This document shows, piece after piece, positions 53,340 to 62,223 of a stretch of 64,000 nt of DNA. The DNA is taken from assembly GCA_014382015.1 (NCBI GenBank), contig JACNKN010000048.1:1-64000 (forward strand). The letters run 5' to 3'. A model generated the notes under the pieces. It did not search any database, was not told the origin of the DNA, and was given only the letters and a program-made list of their open reading frames with translations. Origin of the DNA: Fidelibacterota bacterium (GTDB taxonomy: Bacteria; Fidelibacterota; Marinisomatia; Marinisomatales; TCS55). Each line of letters opens with the position of its first letter. Position 1 is the first letter of the stretch. The translations under genes were made by a program, and so were the position numbers.

Positions 53340-54800
53340 GTGCCTCTCCGCTATCTTATCCATGTTCTGATTTTTTTAATCGGATGCCAAACCAAATTTT
53401 CATCAGACAATCAGTTAGAAATTCTAGCAAAGATTGGGGATCGTTTGATCACCCGTCAAGATTATTTGAATCGTACTGAATACACCCTCCGTCCAGACTA
53501 TTGCCGTGGCAATCAATACCTTCATAAAAAAATAATCTTAAATAATCTTATTGCTGAAAAATTATTGGCAATTGAGTCAGAGTCAGTTAATAATCAAATA
53601 AATTCTGATAATCTTAATACTTTTTTAAAAGGGCGAAAAGAACAAGCCATGCGACAATTACTTTATTTTGAAAAAGGTCACAATAAAGTTTTGTTAAAAG
53701 ATGGTGAAATTAATCATTTTTTTAAAATGGCGGGCCGTACATATCATGTTAATTACTTTTCTTTTCCAGGAGGGGCATTCGCTGATTCAGTAAAGAGAGC
53801 CATAGATGAAGGAATGTCATTCAATGATATTTACTCTGTTAACTTTGAGGGGAATATTCCTAATAGAGATGTGAATTGGATAGATAATAATGATCCATTT
53901 ATCAGTGATAGATTATTCAATAATGAAATTCAAAAAGGACAGGTTATAGGGCCATATTTTTTGGATGATGGGTCAGCATTTATTATGGAGGTAAATGGGT
54001 GGACAGATCGGTTAAATCTATCTGAACAAGGTAACATTGATAGAAGAGAAAAAGTGATTAATACACTTAAAGAACGAAAAGGAAAATTAATTTATAAATC
54101 TTTTATTAAAAATATTATGAAAGGGAAAAACATAAAACTCAATGAAGATGTATTTTTTCCTTACGCGAATGCTATTTGCGACCAATTTTTTCGTTCCCGA
54201 GAAGAAAAAGAAACTGCAATATCGAATGCATTATTTGAGGCAGGAGAATTTTTATCTTTAGAAGATATAAAGCCAATGAATCAAAAATATAAAGATTTGG
54301 TACTCTTTACTTTAAACGGAGATAATTGGACAGTTAAAGATTTTGAAAAAAATATAGCATCACATCCCCTAGTATTTAGAAAAAAGAAAATGAATAAATC
54401 AGAATTTTCACAACAATTCAAATTAGCAATAGTAGATTTTATTCAGGATCGATATTTAACAGAGAAAGCCTATGAATTAGGTTTAGACAAAACAAATTCA
54501 ATAAAGCTTAATGAATCATTATGGGCAGATAGTTTTACTGCATATCAATCTGCTAAATTATTTATGAGTACCCAGTCAGATAGTGCAGAACAACATATTT
54601 TGATGAAACCGATTATTGATAATTTACAAAAAAAGTATAGTCCCCAAATTTCAATCAATATGAAATTATTTGAATCAATTAAAGTATCAAGTGTTGATAT
54701 GTTTGTAACACAGGGTAATGTACCATACCCGGTGATTGTACCCAGTTTTCCATCATTTACAAATGATAGTTATATAGATTATGGTTCAAAAATTAATTAA
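53340..54800 (+). CDS. SurA-like lipoprotein with parvulin-type domain
   Basis: A 486-residue lipoprotein starting at GTG; lipobox 'LIFLIGC' (Cys16). A SurA/PpiC N-domain ('ILAKIGDRLITRQDYLNR') is followed by a degenerate parvulin region ('YHVNYFSFPGGAFADSVKRAIDEGMSFNDIYSV', 'NEIQKGQVIGPYFLDDGSAFIMEVNGW') and a helical C terminus. It is likely a chaperone for outer-membrane or exported proteins encoded beside it. Isomerase activity is doubtful because the key residues are not obvious. Confidence 0.75.
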   Translation: MPLRYLIHVLIFLIGCQTKFSSDNQLEILAKIGDRLITRQDYLNRTEYTLRPDYCRGNQYLHKKIILNNLIAEKLLAIESESVNNQINSDNLNTFLKGRKEQAMRQLLYFEKGHNKVLLKDGEINHFFKMAGRTYHVNYFSFPGGAFADSVKRAIDEGMSFNDIYSVNFEGNIPNRDVNWIDNNDPFISDRLFNNEIQKGQVIGPYFLDDGSAFIMEVNGWTDRLNLSEQGNIDRREKVINTLKERKGKLIYKSFIKNIMKGKNIKLNEDVFFPYANAICDQFFRSREEKETAISNALFEAGEFLSLEDIKPMNQKYKDLVLFTLNGDNWTVKDFEKNIASHPLVFRKKKMNKSEFSQQFKLAIVDFIQDRYLTEKAYELGLDKTNSIKLNESLWADSFTAYQSAKLFMSTQSDSAEQHILMKPIIDNLQKKYSPQISINMKLFESIKVSSVDMFVTQGNVPYPVIVPSFPSFTNDSYIDYGSKIN

Positions 54801-54814
54801 CAATAGAGAGTTTG

Positions 54815-55924
54815 ATGTATAGTGGTCTAAAAATTATTTCACTATTTTTTATTTTCACAATCAGCTTTGGCTATTCTCAGGATTGGAAATTGGTATGGTC
54901 TGACGACTTTAATGGTCCCGCTGGCCCAATTAGTTCAGTGCATTGGTTCCATCAAACACAGCTTCCCAATGGCTCGAGTTGGTATAATGGTGAAATACAA
55001 CATTATACCAACCGTACAGACAACTCGTATGTAAGTAATGGTACCTTAAAGATCGTTGCGAAGAAAGAAACCTATACCGATCAGGGACGCACTAAAAAAT
55101 ATACATCGGCAAGGTTAAACTCAAAATATGCATTCAGGTATGGGCGGATAGAAATTAAAGCAAAACTCCCTAGAGGAGTTGGAACGTGGCCCGCCATGTG
55201 GATGCTAGGACAAAATATTAAGGAACCGGGAGCTTACTGGCAGACCAAAGGTTTTGGTACCACTTCTTGGCCTGCTTGTGGCGAAGTGGATATAATGGAA
55301 CATTGGGGCTCTAATCAAAATTATGTTCAAAGTGCTATTCATACCCCTTCGAGTCACGGAGGGACGGTCAATTTAGGAGGACAATATATAAATACTGCTA
55401 CAACTCAGTTCCATATATATACGATTGATTGGTCTGAAGAGAAAATGGTATTTAGTGTGGATGGGAATGTTCATTACACCTATAATCCCGCAACAAAAAA
55501 TTCGAATACTTGGCCTTTTGATTCCAAAATGTATTTATTATTAAATATCGCTATAGAGCCAAATATTGCTTCAAGTTTTACTGAAAGTGAAATGGAAATT
55601 GATTATATCAGGATATTCAGGGATAATTTAGGTATATCAACTAATCAAGGAGAAATACCTGAGCTTTTTAAACTTTCACCTGCATATCCAAATCCATTTA
55701 ATCCTTCAACAAATATTGATTATGCTTTAGGTAAAAGTAATATCATTAATCTATCGGTTTACGATATTAATGGTAGTCAGATTGAAGAATTACTTAATGA
55801 ATATCAAAGAGCAGGTGAGTATTCAATAACCTGGGACGCAAGTAGACAACCAAGTGGTATATATTTTATAAAAATGATGTCTGCTAAAAATAATTTTACA
55901 CAAAAAGTGGTATTACTCAAATAA
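54815..55924 (+). CDS. GH16 endo-beta-1,3-glucanase (laminarinase-like) with sorting tail
   Basis: A 369-residue enzyme with signal peptide (1-22). The GH16 fold covers about 23-275, with catalytic motif GEVDIMEHWG at 156-165 (nucleophile Glu157, acid/base Glu162). 'WPAMWMLG' and 'GRIEIKAKLPRGVGTWPAMW' are typical of bacterial laminarinases. The C-terminal tail 'LFKLSPAYPNPFNPSTNIDYAL...GIYFIKMMSAKNNFTQKVVLLK' marks surface export. TTG at 54812 precedes the ATG; I chose the ATG. Substrate inferred as beta-1,3-glucan from family and neighbours. Confidence 0.93.
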   Translation: MYSGLKIISLFFIFTISFGYSQDWKLVWSDDFNGPAGPISSVHWFHQTQLPNGSSWYNGEIQHYTNRTDNSYVSNGTLKIVAKKETYTDQGRTKKYTSARLNSKYAFRYGRIEIKAKLPRGVGTWPAMWMLGQNIKEPGAYWQTKGFGTTSWPACGEVDIMEHWGSNQNYVQSAIHTPSSHGGTVNLGGQYINTATTQFHIYTIDWSEEKMVFSVDGNVHYTYNPATKNSNTWPFDSKMYLLLNIAIEPNIASSFTESEMEIDYIRIFRDNLGISTNQGEIPELFKLSPAYPNPFNPSTNIDYALGKSNIINLSVYDINGSQIEELLNEYQRAGEYSITWDASRQPSGIYFIKMMSAKNNFTQKVVLLK

Positions 55925-55983
55925 CATAAATATTGACATATTTTTGGGAATAATTTGAATAAATAAAAAGGTACAGATTAGGA

Positions 55984-57753
55984 ATGAAAATAATATCAAT
56001 ATTATATTTTCTAACCTCTAGTTATATTTTCGCTCAGGTTGGTGAAATTATCTGGGTGGAGAATTTTAATAATTTAGATAACTGGATGAAGATTACTGGG
56101 AATGGATCCTGGGGTTGGGGTAATGGTGAATTGCAATACTATCAGGAAGATAATGTTGATATTGCAGGTATTCCCGATGAACCTGGTAATAATGCACTAC
56201 ATATTACTGCCAGAATGGAATCCGGTCCTGATATTGCCGACCAATGGGGAAATCCATTAAGCTATACATCGGGGAAGGTGACTACAAAAGCGAAAGTGGC
56301 GATAAAGTATGGTGTGATTGAAGCAAGAGTTAATATATCAGATATTGATCTGGGTGGATGGCCAGCCATATGGTTGTTAGGCACGGCAAATTATAACTGG
56401 CCCCGTAGCGGAGAATTAGATATGATGGAAATGGGGTCTCGGCAGGCATTTAGAGATTTACATGACCAGCATAATGGTGGTCATGGTGCAAATAATTCAA
56501 CGGTTAATCAGGTAGTTGGGGCAAACGCGATATTTTATTCGGATGATGCTGTGGTCCCAGAAAATCCATCCGGTGCTGCCAGTATTTCATGGGATCCGGA
56601 TGATGATTATTGTAGGCCTTACTACAATTATGATAATCTAACCGACAGGTTTCTCACCTATCGTATGTATTGGGATGCAGATAGCATCCGGTTTACAGTA
56701 ATCGATGATGAAGTGGAATATGATCTGTATACAGATCCATTCCCTATTGATAGTGAATCAGATGAATTTCAGAAACCATTTTATTTAATAGCGAACTTGG
56801 CCATAGGTGGACAGTTCACCGATGGAAATTATATTGGTGGAAGTGGTGCCTCAATTTCCATGCCTTTTCCAGCTGAAATGTATGTTGACTATATAAAAGT
56901 ATACAAATGGAATGGGAAAGGTGAGGTGCACATTGGCCCGCCGTATGCACAGGGCGAAAAATTTGGCATATACACTGACAATACACCCACTAAAGGTGCT
57001 TTGGAAGAGGGTGTGAGTTCTGAGATATATGCTTGGGAAGGTACGCTTACTGAAGGCTCAATCGCGCCATTTGAAGGCGACAATGGCATTACATGGGCAT
57101 CAACTGGTTTAGGTTGGTTTGGAGGTGGTATCATGTCCATTCAACCGGTTAACCTAAGTAATTTTGGTGATGGATATTTAAAATTCATGATCAATATTCC
57201 AGCTAATATTTCTTTTAAGATTGGTATTATCGATGCCTGGGGTAATCAGTCATATGTTGAATTTCCTGCAAATCAAACTAAATATGGCCTTACTCGGAAT
57301 GGCAATTGGGGTCAGGCATCAATCCCGATTAGTGAAATCAGGGGGGAATTTATTGATCTACGGATGTTGAGTTATGAATTTGTCATATTAGAAGTCAACG
57401 GTGCAGCTTGTGAATTTGCATTAGATGATATTTTCTGGGATGGTGGTACTCCCGGTTTGGGAGTTCAGGATTTAGATATACCCAGATCATTTAAGTTAGG
57501 GGAAGTTTTCCCCAACCCATTCAATGGTTATATAACCATTCCTATTTACACAGAATATGCCACGAATGCCACAATTGATATTATCGATATTCAAGGGAAA
57601 CGTGTTGACGTGTTGTTTGAAAATAAGTTGCTTCAAGGGCAAAATGCGATTCAAATTCAATGGAATGGAAATAACTTTAGTAGTGGTGTTTATTTTGTTC
57701 GAGTACAAACTGAAACCGATGTTCAATTGAAAAAAATGAGCCTGGTTAAGTGA
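55984..57753 (+). CDS. GH16 beta-glucanase with C-terminal binding domain and sorting tail
   Basis: A 589-residue enzyme with signal peptide (1-17). The GH16 domain runs to about 310 with catalytic motif GELDMMEMGS at 143-152 (Glu144, Glu149). A beta-sandwich domain follows at about 335-495 ('SSEIYAWEGTLTEGSIAPFEG', 'FKIGIIDAWGNQSYVEFPA', 'FALDDIFWDGG'), like the ExoP-type modules of marine GH3 and GH16 enzymes. The final 'FKLGEVFPNPFNGYITIPIYT...GVYFVRVQTETDVQLKKMSLVK' is a sorting tail. The extra binding domain should help it act on insoluble or branched glucan. Confidence 0.92.
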   Translation: MKIISILYFLTSSYIFAQVGEIIWVENFNNLDNWMKITGNGSWGWGNGELQYYQEDNVDIAGIPDEPGNNALHITARMESGPDIADQWGNPLSYTSGKVTTKAKVAIKYGVIEARVNISDIDLGGWPAIWLLGTANYNWPRSGELDMMEMGSRQAFRDLHDQHNGGHGANNSTVNQVVGANAIFYSDDAVVPENPSGAASISWDPDDDYCRPYYNYDNLTDRFLTYRMYWDADSIRFTVIDDEVEYDLYTDPFPIDSESDEFQKPFYLIANLAIGGQFTDGNYIGGSGASISMPFPAEMYVDYIKVYKWNGKGEVHIGPPYAQGEKFGIYTDNTPTKGALEEGVSSEIYAWEGTLTEGSIAPFEGDNGITWASTGLGWFGGGIMSIQPVNLSNFGDGYLKFMINIPANISFKIGIIDAWGNQSYVEFPANQTKYGLTRNGNWGQASIPISEIRGEFIDLRMLSYEFVILEVNGAACEFALDDIFWDGGTPGLGVQDLDIPRSFKLGEVFPNPFNGYITIPIYTEYATNATIDIIDIQGKRVDVLFENKLLQGQNAIQIQWNGNNFSSGVYFVRVQTETDVQLKKMSLVK

Positions 57754-58586
57754 AACCAATTTGGCTTTTAATCTTCTTTTTCTCCGGTTGCACCTCCCAA
57801 GAGGGAGTGGAGGATATTGAAGAATCAAATGATTGGGACCGGGATGGGTGGAATCTTATATGGCAAGATGAATTTAGTGACAGTCCTCTTGATTTAAATA
57901 AATGGTCTCATGAGATTGGTGGACATGGGTTTGGAAATAATGAACTTGAATATTATACCAATGACTCAGCCAATGCGTTTGTGCAGGATAGTATGCTTCA
58001 TATTCGTGCAAAATTTGAGCCCTCTGGTATAGGGGATGCTAACAACCTCAGGTATTTTTCATCCTCGCGATTACGTACTGTTGGTAAGGGTGATTGGAAA
58101 TTTATACGTATAGATGTAAGAGCCAAACTCGCATTAGGCCAGGGCATATGGCCAGCTATTTGGATGCTGCCAACGGATTGGGTTTATGGTGGATGGCCAA
58201 AAAGTGGTGAGATTGATATTATGGAACATGTTGGCCATGATGAAGGCAGGGTTCATGGATCAGTTCACACAGAATCCTATAATCATAAAATTGGTACGCA
58301 GAGAACTAAGACAAAAGTTCTTTCTGACGTAAAAGTTTCTTTTCATGTTTATTCAATTGAGTGGTATGAAGATCGCATTGATTTTTTCATTGACGACCAG
58401 CAATACTTCACATTTGTAAATGATCAGAAAAATGATTATAAAACCTGGCCCTTCAATCAGCGATTTCATCTATTAATCAACGTCGCCGTGGGCGGAGATT
58501 GGCCCGGTTCTCCAGATAATACCACTATTTTTCCTCAAGATATGAAAGTCGATTATGTTCGTATTTACAAAAAACAGAATAATTGA
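57750..58586 (+). CDS. GH16 beta-glucanase, lipoprotein form
   Basis: A 278-residue GH16 enzyme starting at GTG, overlapping the previous stop by 4 bases. The lipobox is 'FFFSGC' (Cys14), so it is membrane-anchored instead of carrying the sorting tail. The catalytic motif GEIDIMEHVG is at 153-162 (Glu154, Glu159), with 'GIWPAIWMLPTDWVYGGWPKSGE' ahead and 'FHLLINVAVGGDWPG' at the end. It probably cuts glucan chains at the outer-membrane surface or in the periplasm. It is the third GH16 in tandem. Confidence 0.93.
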   Translation: MKPIWLLIFFFSGCTSQEGVEDIEESNDWDRDGWNLIWQDEFSDSPLDLNKWSHEIGGHGFGNNELEYYTNDSANAFVQDSMLHIRAKFEPSGIGDANNLRYFSSSRLRTVGKGDWKFIRIDVRAKLALGQGIWPAIWMLPTDWVYGGWPKSGEIDIMEHVGHDEGRVHGSVHTESYNHKIGTQRTKTKVLSDVKVSFHVYSIEWYEDRIDFFIDDQQYFTFVNDQKNDYKTWPFNQRFHLLINVAVGGDWPGSPDNTTIFPQDMKVDYVRIYKKQNN

Positions 58587-60543
58587 TCTTCGTTTTGTTT
58601 TATTAGTAATTTCATTTTCCTTTGGTTTTGGACAGGGGTTTCTCCAAACATCTAATACCAGTATTGTAGACGGCAATGGAAACAAAGTAGTATTACGAGG
58701 TGTTGCTTTGGGAGGTTGGTTAGTTCCTGAAGGATATATGTTCCAAATACCTGGATCAGGTTCTCCTACTACGATTAGAGAAAAAATAGTGAGTTTAGTC
58801 GGTGAGGAATCAACCAATGAGTTTTATGAAAAATTTGAGAAGAATTATGTTCAAGAACAGGATATAAAAGCAATCGCAGATTGGGGATTTAACTCAATTC
58901 GTCTCCCCCTGCATTATAAGAATTTTAGCCCTTCAAAAGACGAATATATTGAAAAAGGATTCACCATAATTGATAGTTTAGTATCTTGGTGTAAGAAATA
59001 TAAAGTGTATCTTATTTTAGATATGCACGCTGCCCCAGGCGGCCAAAGCCCTGGAGAAATTGCGGATGCCCATGGTGTAGCAGAACTTTGGACAAAAAAA
59101 GAGAATCAGGACCACTTGATTGAAATTTGGGGAGAAATTGCAAAACGGTATAGCAATGAAGAAACTATTGGTGGTTATGACCTTATTAATGAGCCAGTAC
59201 TACCTAACAATATGGGCAATAAGGAAAATCGAAATTTACATGTTAGAATACGTAATCAAATCAGGAAGTATGATCAAAACCATATTATTTTTGTTAACGG
59301 CAATTGGTATTCAACTAGTTTTGGAGGTCTAACACCAGCCTTTGATAATAATATGGTATGGGCTTTTCATAAATATTGGAATGATGTTACCATAGGTACT
59401 ATTCAATATCTCATAAACTTAAGCAACCAAACCAATACACCATTATGGTTAGGAGAGTTTGGAGAGAACTCTAATGAGTGGTGGGCAAGAGTAATTGATC
59501 TTGTTGAATCGAAAGGAATTGGCTGGAATTGGTGGACGTATAAAAAGTATGATACAATCACAACCATTGTATCAGTACCTCTCACAAAAAACTATCGTAG
59601 AATTTTAGACTATTGGGATGGGAAAACACCTAAACCCAGCCAAGACATTTGCGTTTCTGGGTTAATGGAAATGGCGGAAGGCCTACTGTTAAAAAATTGC
59701 GAAATAAGAAGAGGTGTTATTTCTTCCTTGCTAGAAAAAAGTTATCGAAAAGAAAGTAGACCATTTAAAAATCATGTTATCCCTGGGGAAATTGCATTTG
59801 CTGATTATGATTTAGGTGCTTTGGGTATATCGTACATGGATTATGATTATATGCGGACAGGAGTTGGAGATCAAACTAGCCACGGCAACTCAGGCTGGAG
59901 TTATCGTAATGATGGTGTGGATATTGAACGGTCTACTGATACAACATTAATCCCGTATAATATAGGATGGACGCAACAAGGTGAATTTATGAATTACACG
60001 GTGAATGTGATTAAGGAAGGACAGTATTCTTTTTCGGCTCGGACAGCTTCTGAAACAAATAATGGTTCTATTGAAATATTCATAGATCAAGAAAAAATCA
60101 TTAATGCAATAGGTTTACCAAATACAGGTGACAACCAAATTTGGAAAGATACAGTATTGGGAGAGGCTTTTTTACCTAAAGGAATGAAAATGCTCACAGT
60201 AAGAGTTAACCGTACTGGTGCAAATCTAAAGCTATTGAAAATAGAATCTAATGAAGCAAAGAATGGATTAATATCCTTTAACCATCAGATTTATCCAAAT
60301 CCAATGTCTAATCAATTAAAAATTGAGTATGAATCCCTCTTCAATACCCAAATTACTGTTGCTATTTATAACATAAATGGGCAAAAAGTTTGGACTACTG
60401 AAAGACGCAGTATACCTGGGAAAAATCAGGTAATTTGGTTAGGAACTTCTTCAAGGAAACGACAGGTATCTAGCGGGATTTATTTTCTGACTTTAGATGA
60501 TGGTAAAAAAACCATTCAAGAAAAAATAACCATAATTCGTTAA
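58555..60543 (+). CDS. GH5-type exo-beta-1,3-glucanase with CBM6-like domain and sorting tail
   Basis: A 662-residue enzyme. The GH5 barrel covers about 30-375, with acid/base Glu213 in 'YDLINEPVLP' and nucleophile Glu301 in 'LWLGEFGENS'. 'RGVALGGWLVPEGYMF' and 'DMHAAPGGQSP' resemble exo-1,3-glucanases. A CBM6-like domain lies at about 405-570 ('ADYDLGALGISYMDYDY', 'YNIGWTQQGEFMNYTVNV'). It ends in a tail, 'YPNPMSNQLKIEYES...GIYFLTLDDGKKTIQEKITIIR', that is a looser version of the sorting signal. The first ATG overlaps the upstream gene by 32 bases and no other start in frame is suitable. Confidence 0.92.
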   Translation: MFVFTKNRIIDLRFVLLVISFSFGFGQGFLQTSNTSIVDGNGNKVVLRGVALGGWLVPEGYMFQIPGSGSPTTIREKIVSLVGEESTNEFYEKFEKNYVQEQDIKAIADWGFNSIRLPLHYKNFSPSKDEYIEKGFTIIDSLVSWCKKYKVYLILDMHAAPGGQSPGEIADAHGVAELWTKKENQDHLIEIWGEIAKRYSNEETIGGYDLINEPVLPNNMGNKENRNLHVRIRNQIRKYDQNHIIFVNGNWYSTSFGGLTPAFDNNMVWAFHKYWNDVTIGTIQYLINLSNQTNTPLWLGEFGENSNEWWARVIDLVESKGIGWNWWTYKKYDTITTIVSVPLTKNYRRILDYWDGKTPKPSQDICVSGLMEMAEGLLLKNCEIRRGVISSLLEKSYRKESRPFKNHVIPGEIAFADYDLGALGISYMDYDYMRTGVGDQTSHGNSGWSYRNDGVDIERSTDTTLIPYNIGWTQQGEFMNYTVNVIKEGQYSFSARTASETNNGSIEIFIDQEKIINAIGLPNTGDNQIWKDTVLGEAFLPKGMKMLTVRVNRTGANLKLLKIESNEAKNGLISFNHQIYPNPMSNQLKIEYESLFNTQITVAIYNINGQKVWTTERRSIPGKNQVIWLGTSSRKRQVSSGIYFLTLDDGKKTIQEKITIIR

Positions 60544-60594
60544 CATTAAATGGTTTACTCATTCCCAAAATAGTTAAAAATAAGGTGTCATAAA

Positions 60595-62223
60595 ATGAAT
60601 ACAATCTCAATCATATCCTTTATCTTGGCCACAGGTGCAGTTGCCTACTTCACATTTAAGATTGTTCGTAAAATGAAGAAGTCTGATAATCCCACAGAAG
60701 AATATTTTACCGGTGGACGTGCTTTAGCCTGGCCTGTTGTGGCTGGATCATTATTACTGACTAACTTATCCACAGAACAATTGGTGGGGTTGAACGGCGC
60801 TGTTTTTGGAGATAAGGCTTTAGTTGGTATTGCCTGGGAGGCCTTGGCCGCATTTGCCATGATTGCCACGGCTTTAGTTTTTCTGCCTCGATATCTCGCC
60901 AGTGGATTTACCACCACTCCGGCATTTTTGGAAAAGCGATTTGATAAAACCACCAGATCTATGGTTTCGGGTTTATTTTTATTCGGATATGTGACCGTAC
61001 TGCTCCCAGTGGTGCTTTACACGGGATCCCTGGCATTGATCGGTATGTTTGATCTGAATTTACCCTTATGGATCGTGGTGGGAACGATTGGTATTTTGGG
61101 AAGTGCCTATGCCATTTTTGGCGGACTGAAATCAGTAGCCGTCAGTGATACGATCAATGGTGTAGGGTTGTTGATCGGTGGATTAACCATCCCATTCTTG
61201 GCTTTGATAGCATTGGGAGACGGCTCATTATTTTCTGGGTTGGCCGTGCTGACCAGAGATAACCCCCAATACCTTACGCCTCTGACCAATTTGAATAGTG
61301 AGGGCAATGTGGTTTCCGTCCCTTGGCCAACATTGTTCACAGGTATGATGTTCATTCAAGCATTTTACTGGTCAACGAACCAGGTGATCGTTCAGCGGGC
61401 TATGGCGGCCAAAAGTTTGGCCGAAGGGCAGAAAGGTGTTCTTTTTGCCTCTGCAATGAAATTGGTGGGACCGTTAATGCTCTGCCTCCCGGGGATTATC
61501 GCATTGCACATGACTGACCTCACGATTGTTAAACAGGATCAGGTCTATGGGGCAATTGTCCGACACGTACTACCCGATTGGTCATTGGGATTATTCGCCG
61601 CCGTATTGATGGGGTCAATCTTAAGTTCTTTCAACTCTGCCTTGAATAGTGCTTCCACATTATTTTCCCTTCAGTTTTATAAAGGGTATCTCAACAAAAC
61701 GGCCAGTGGAGAGCAAATCGTATCTACAGGTAAAAAGTTTGGGATTGCTTTGGCAGTTGCATCCATTTTTATTGCACCAATATTGGATCAAATGCAGTCC
61801 ATTTTTGAATATCTTCAAAAAGTGAATGGGTTGTACAGTGTGCCAATTATCGGGATTTTTCTATTAGGGATTACCACCAAGCACGTACCTGCAATCGCGG
61901 CAAAATTGGGGATGGTTGTGGGCATGGCAGCCTACGCATTTTTTACATTCATCAATATTAAGGATGTACCTGAATTCTTCGCTAATAGTGATGGAGATCT
62001 CCATTGGCTCCATGGTTATTTCATTAGTTTTATGGCATCTGTTTTGGTTATGTTAATCATTGGGAAACTTAATCCGAAGACTGCCGAGGAAATTGCCATC
62101 AGCGATCAACGGGATCCGGCTCCAGTAGATATGACACCATGGGCTTCAGCAAATAAAGCATCCATTGCTATTATGGGTGTGACTGTTGGGATTTACTTAT
62201 TATTAGTATGGATTTCAAATTAA
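60595..62223 (+). CDS. Sodium/solute symporter (SSS family), probable sugar transporter
   Basis: A 542-residue permease with about 13-14 transmembrane segments. 'EEYFTGGRALAWPVVAGSLLLTNLSTEQLVGLNGAVFG', 'YAIFGGLKSVAVSDTINGVGLLIGG' and 'AAVLMGSILSSFNSALNSASTLFSLQFY' are characteristic of the SLC5/SglT sugar group. It should carry glucose, or a similar product of the glucanases, into the cytoplasm with Na+. It follows the GH5 gene by 51 bases and the next gene's first possible ATG overlaps its end, so it is within the same operon. Confidence 0.93.
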   Translation: MNTISIISFILATGAVAYFTFKIVRKMKKSDNPTEEYFTGGRALAWPVVAGSLLLTNLSTEQLVGLNGAVFGDKALVGIAWEALAAFAMIATALVFLPRYLASGFTTTPAFLEKRFDKTTRSMVSGLFLFGYVTVLLPVVLYTGSLALIGMFDLNLPLWIVVGTIGILGSAYAIFGGLKSVAVSDTINGVGLLIGGLTIPFLALIALGDGSLFSGLAVLTRDNPQYLTPLTNLNSEGNVVSVPWPTLFTGMMFIQAFYWSTNQVIVQRAMAAKSLAEGQKGVLFASAMKLVGPLMLCLPGIIALHMTDLTIVKQDQVYGAIVRHVLPDWSLGLFAAVLMGSILSSFNSALNSASTLFSLQFYKGYLNKTASGEQIVSTGKKFGIALAVASIFIAPILDQMQSIFEYLQKVNGLYSVPIIGIFLLGITTKHVPAIAAKLGMVVGMAAYAFFTFINIKDVPEFFANSDGDLHWLHGYFISFMASVLVMLIIGKLNPKTAEEIAISDQRDPAPVDMTPWASANKASIAIMGVTVGIYLLLVWISN

